Origin: CAYUYV01 sp964561475
GTDB lineage: Bacteria > Pseudomonadota > Alphaproteobacteria > JAJFIK01
Length of the DNA: 64,000 nt
NCBI GenBank assembly: GCA_964561475.1
Contig: CAZLPU010000011.1
Coordinates: 15,424 to 79,423 of the forward strand
Direction: 5' to 3'
Part shown: piece after piece, positions 61,980-64,000 of the stretch
Layout of the letters: every line of letters begins with the position of its first letter
Position numbering within the stretch: the first letter of the stretch is position 1
The notes under the pieces: model-generated
The model's database searches: none
What the model saw: the letters and a program-made list of their open reading frames with translations, nothing else
Told to the model about the DNA's origin: nothing
Program-made: the position numbers and the translations under genes

Positions 61980-63653
61980 ATGGAGACCAGCAGGACACGG
62001 GCAGAACGTGGCATGGTGGGGCGGGCCGGGTGGCTGTTGTCGTTCGCCTGCCTCGTCTTCGCCGTTGGCGTGGTGGTGCCCCAGGCCCGGGCGGACACGG
62101 GGGAGAAAGCCGACGCGCCGCTCATTCCCCGGAGTGAATACGGCAAGGTGGACATCACCCTGCCCCAGTCGTCCCGGTACCGCCCATCCCTGCGCACCAG
62201 TACACCGGCCTTCGAGGCCCTTGGCCGCTATCCGGAACAAAGCAGCCTGCGCCGCCTGTCCCGGCCCGTAGGCCGGCTGGATGTGCTGCTCGAGGGGGGC
62301 ATGGATCCGTGTACGGCGGTGCTGATCGCCGATGATCTGATCCTCACCAACAATCACTGCATTCCGGGCACCCGCGACCGGGGGGTGGTGGAAGAGGCCA
62401 CCCTGCTCATGGGCTATTATCTTCAGGGGGATGAGGATACCCAGCGCTTCCAGGTGGACATCGATCCGGTGGAGACGGATGTGTCCCTGGACTATTCCAT
62501 CCTGCGGGTCAGGGGCGCGCCCGGGCGCATATGGGGGGTGATGCCCCTGGAGGCCCGGGACCCGGCCCCGGGGGAGGCTCTGCTGGTGATCCACCATCCC
62601 CTGGCCGCGCCCAAGAAAATCACCCGGGGCAACTGCCAGGCCCGCAATCCGGATCCGGTGCACAGAACCAATATCTGGCACACCTGCGATACCCTGCCCG
62701 GGAGCTCCGGCGCCCCCATCCTCACCGATGACCGCCGCCGGATGATCGGCCTCCATTTCGGCGGTTTCGGCGACCGGGCGGTGGCCCAGTTCAACCGCGC
62801 CAAGAGGGTCCTCAGCCTCAGGGACGAAAGCCCGATCCTGCGCGGCGTGCTTGGCGACCGGGTCCCCCTGTCAGTGTTCCAGGATTGTCCCGAGTGCCCG
62901 GACATGGTGGTGATCCCCGCCGGGCGTTTCACCATGGGGTCGCCGGAGGATGAGGAGGGGCGGTCCAGCGATGAAGGCCCCCTGCGGCCAGTGAGGGTGC
63001 CGCGCTTTGCCCTGGGTCGAACGGAAGTGACCTTTGCGCAATGGGATGCCTGTGTGGCGGACGGCTATTGCCGCCCCATCACCGATGACGAGGGCTGGGG
63101 CCGGGGCAACCGGCCGGTGATCAATGTGTCCTGGAACGACATCACCGGCGAGACCGTCTCAGAGCGGGGCTTTTTGGCCTGGATGAACGCGAAGGTGGAT
63201 GGGGCGCCCTACCGCCTGCCCTCGGAGGCGGAGTGGGAATATGCGGCCCGGGCAGGGACGACGACGCCATGGTCCTTTGCGGGGGACGAGGCTGATGTGT
63301 GCACTTACGCCAACCATGCGGACCGGAGCACGGATTATTCCTGGCGCAACACCCAATGCAGCGATGGCGTTGGTATAGGGACTGCGGAGGTTGGCACCTT
63401 TAAAGCCAATGCGTTCGGCCTTTACGACATGCACGGCAATGTCTGGGAATGGGTTCAGGATTGTTGGCGCGGAAACTATAATGGGGCGCCCACGGATGGG
63501 TCTGCATGGCTAGCCGGCAATTGCAGCGCCGCCCCCGTCCGCGGCGGTTCCTGGAGCAGCAGCCCGCGAGGTCTCCGCTCCGCGTACCGCAACGGGGACG
63601 GCCGAGTCCACAGGAACGACAATATCGGCTTCCGTTTGGCCAGGACGCTTTGA
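61980..63653 (+). CDS. Secreted trypsin-like protease fused to an FGE/sulfatase-modifying (SUMF1) domain
   Basis: A 557-residue protein with a signal peptide (LLSFACLVFAVGVVVPQARA). Residues about 95-280 are a trypsin-like serine protease with the triad His126 (ILTNNHC), Asp171 (LDYSIL) and Ser243 (LPGSSGAP). Residues about 300-557 are a formylglycine-generating-enzyme-like (FGE) domain with IPAGRFTMGSPEDEE, RLPSEAEWEYAARAGT, GLYDMHGNVWEWVQDCW and RGGSWSSSPRGLR. In many bacteria this FGE fold is a binding domain rather than the Cys-oxidising enzyme. It is likely exported to the periplasm or surface. GGAGGGGGAGC supports the ATG at 61980. Strong family calls; the fused function is unknown. Confidence 0.9.
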   Translation: METSRTRAERGMVGRAGWLLSFACLVFAVGVVVPQARADTGEKADAPLIPRSEYGKVDITLPQSSRYRPSLRTSTPAFEALGRYPEQSSLRRLSRPVGRLDVLLEGGMDPCTAVLIADDLILTNNHCIPGTRDRGVVEEATLLMGYYLQGDEDTQRFQVDIDPVETDVSLDYSILRVRGAPGRIWGVMPLEARDPAPGEALLVIHHPLAAPKKITRGNCQARNPDPVHRTNIWHTCDTLPGSSGAPILTDDRRRMIGLHFGGFGDRAVAQFNRAKRVLSLRDESPILRGVLGDRVPLSVFQDCPECPDMVVIPAGRFTMGSPEDEEGRSSDEGPLRPVRVPRFALGRTEVTFAQWDACVADGYCRPITDDEGWGRGNRPVINVSWNDITGETVSERGFLAWMNAKVDGAPYRLPSEAEWEYAARAGTTTPWSFAGDEADVCTYANHADRSTDYSWRNTQCSDGVGIGTAEVGTFKANAFGLYDMHGNVWEWVQDCWRGNYNGAPTDGSAWLAGNCSAAPVRGGSWSSSPRGLRSAYRNGDGRVHRNDNIGFRLARTL

Positions 63654-63745
63654 GGGCCTTCAGGCCCGGTTACCCGCTTCCCCCTTACGAGGAGCATTCC
63701 ACCCGGCTGGACAGGGAAGGGTTTACACCGGACGGCCCACAATAG

Positions 63746-63775
63746 AAAAAGCCCCGCGCCATGGGGCGCGGGGCT
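63746..63775 (-). terminator. Intrinsic terminator of ahcY
   Basis: AGCCCCGCGCC at 63750-63760 pairs with GGCGCGGGGCT at 63765-63775 around ATGG. Read on the minus strand it ends in TTTTTC (A-run 63746-63750 on the plus strand), so it ends the ahcY transcript, 27 bp after its stop. Confidence 0.93.
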
Positions 63776-63801
63776 CCTTGCAGCCATCCCTGGGGGGATG
63801 A

Positions 63802-64000
63802 TCAGTACCGGTAGTGTTCCGGCTTGAAGGGGCCTTCGGTCTTGATGCCCAGATACTCGGCCTGATCATGGGTCAGTTCGGTAAGACGGGCATTGAGCCG
63901 GGCCAGGTGCAGGGCCGCGACCTTCTCGTCCAGGTGCTTGGGCAGCACATAGACCTTCTTTTCGTACTTGGCGTGGTTCTGCCACAGCTCGATCTGGGCC
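63802..64000 (-). CDS. ahcY: Adenosylhomocysteinase (C-terminal end, cut by window edge)
   Basis: The minus strand from 64000 to the TGA at 63802-63804 gives 65 residues including KVYVLPKHLDEKVAALHL, ARLTELTHDQAEYLGI and the end EGPFKPEHYRY. This is the conserved C-terminus of S-adenosyl-L-homocysteine hydrolase, which splits SAH into adenosine and homocysteine in the methionine cycle. The final Lys and Tyr of the P-x-HYRY motif belong to the NAD-binding tail. A terminator lies just downstream. The catalytic domains are outside the window. Confidence 0.96.
   Translation of the reverse strand, partial: AQIELWQNHAKYEKKVYVLPKHLDEKVAALHLARLNARLTELTHDQAEYLGIKTEGPFKPEHYRY

Noticed and set aside
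61692..62756. Upstream extension of the alcohol dehydrogenase reading frame
   Set aside because: It would run antisense through the protease domain of the trypsin-FGE gene; homology begins at the ATG at 61691 after a good ribosome-binding site.

Overview
The window is GC-rich chromosomal DNA, densely packed with protein genes. It probably comes from an alphaproteobacterium. Markers are the pairing of a TIGR02186-type membrane protein with a TauE/SafE exporter, a PodJ-like polarity protein (coiled coil, one membrane segment, Sel1 repeats, peptidoglycan-binding end), DUF4153 and DUF3429 membrane proteins, and a MerR regulator heading a fatty-acid oxidation operon. The exact order cannot be fixed from sequence reading alone. 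I saw no rRNA or tRNA genes, CRISPR array, insertion sequence or phage genes.

Layout. (1) 0-10 kb: a truncated photolyase divergent from a COG3380 flavin oxidoreductase, a DUF4153 membrane protein, a GGDEF-EAL cyclic-di-GMP protein, a translationally coupled pair of hotdog thioesterases, and a run of flavin monooxygenase, quinone oxidoreductase and DUF427 protein. (2) 10.3-17.1 kb: a complete four-enzyme DNA-repair island of ATP-dependent ligase, metallo-beta-lactamase exonuclease, Lhr-core helicase and PdeM phosphoesterase. It is split into two divergent coupled pairs with a small basic membrane protein between them. (3) 17.1-29 kb: a DUF3429 protein, a 700-bp repeat-rich gap, an RND efflux adaptor and pump, a cupin, the TauE/TIGR02186 pair and the PodJ-like protein. 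(4) 29.3-40 kb: a MerR regulator with a near-perfect 22-bp palindromic operator, followed by two acyl-CoA dehydrogenases, a thiolase, a FadJ/FadB-type bifunctional enzyme and an alpha/beta hydrolase. Two tandem double-hotdog thioesterases lie on the opposite strand. (5) 40-47 kb: a candidate structured small RNA ending in a perfect terminator, a YfbK-like von Willebrand lipoprotein, and a 1209-residue FG-GAP/Calx-beta/RTX protein. (6) 47-54 kb: a dienoyl-CoA isomerase, a Coa1-like protein, a cNMP-patatin lipase, a hotdog thioesterase, a DhlA-type haloalkane dehalogenase, an outer-membrane barrel and another acyl-CoA dehydrogenase. (7) 54.7-64 kb: a 1954-residue PPC-repeat protein, a zinc alcohol dehydrogenase, a trypsin-FGE fusion, and the 3' end of ahcY.

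Together the genes describe an organism that degrades fatty acids and related acyl-CoAs: three acyl-CoA dehydrogenases, a thiolase, a bifunctional enzyme, a dienoyl-CoA isomerase and five hotdog thioesterase genes. It also keeps a dedicated DNA-damage module and invests in very large surface or secreted repeat proteins. The items most worth testing are the small RNA at 40.25-40.48 kb, the extra membrane protein inside the ligase-Lhr repair island, the MerR operator, the repeats upstream of the RND pump, and the giant PPC protein with its duplicated C-terminal domain.
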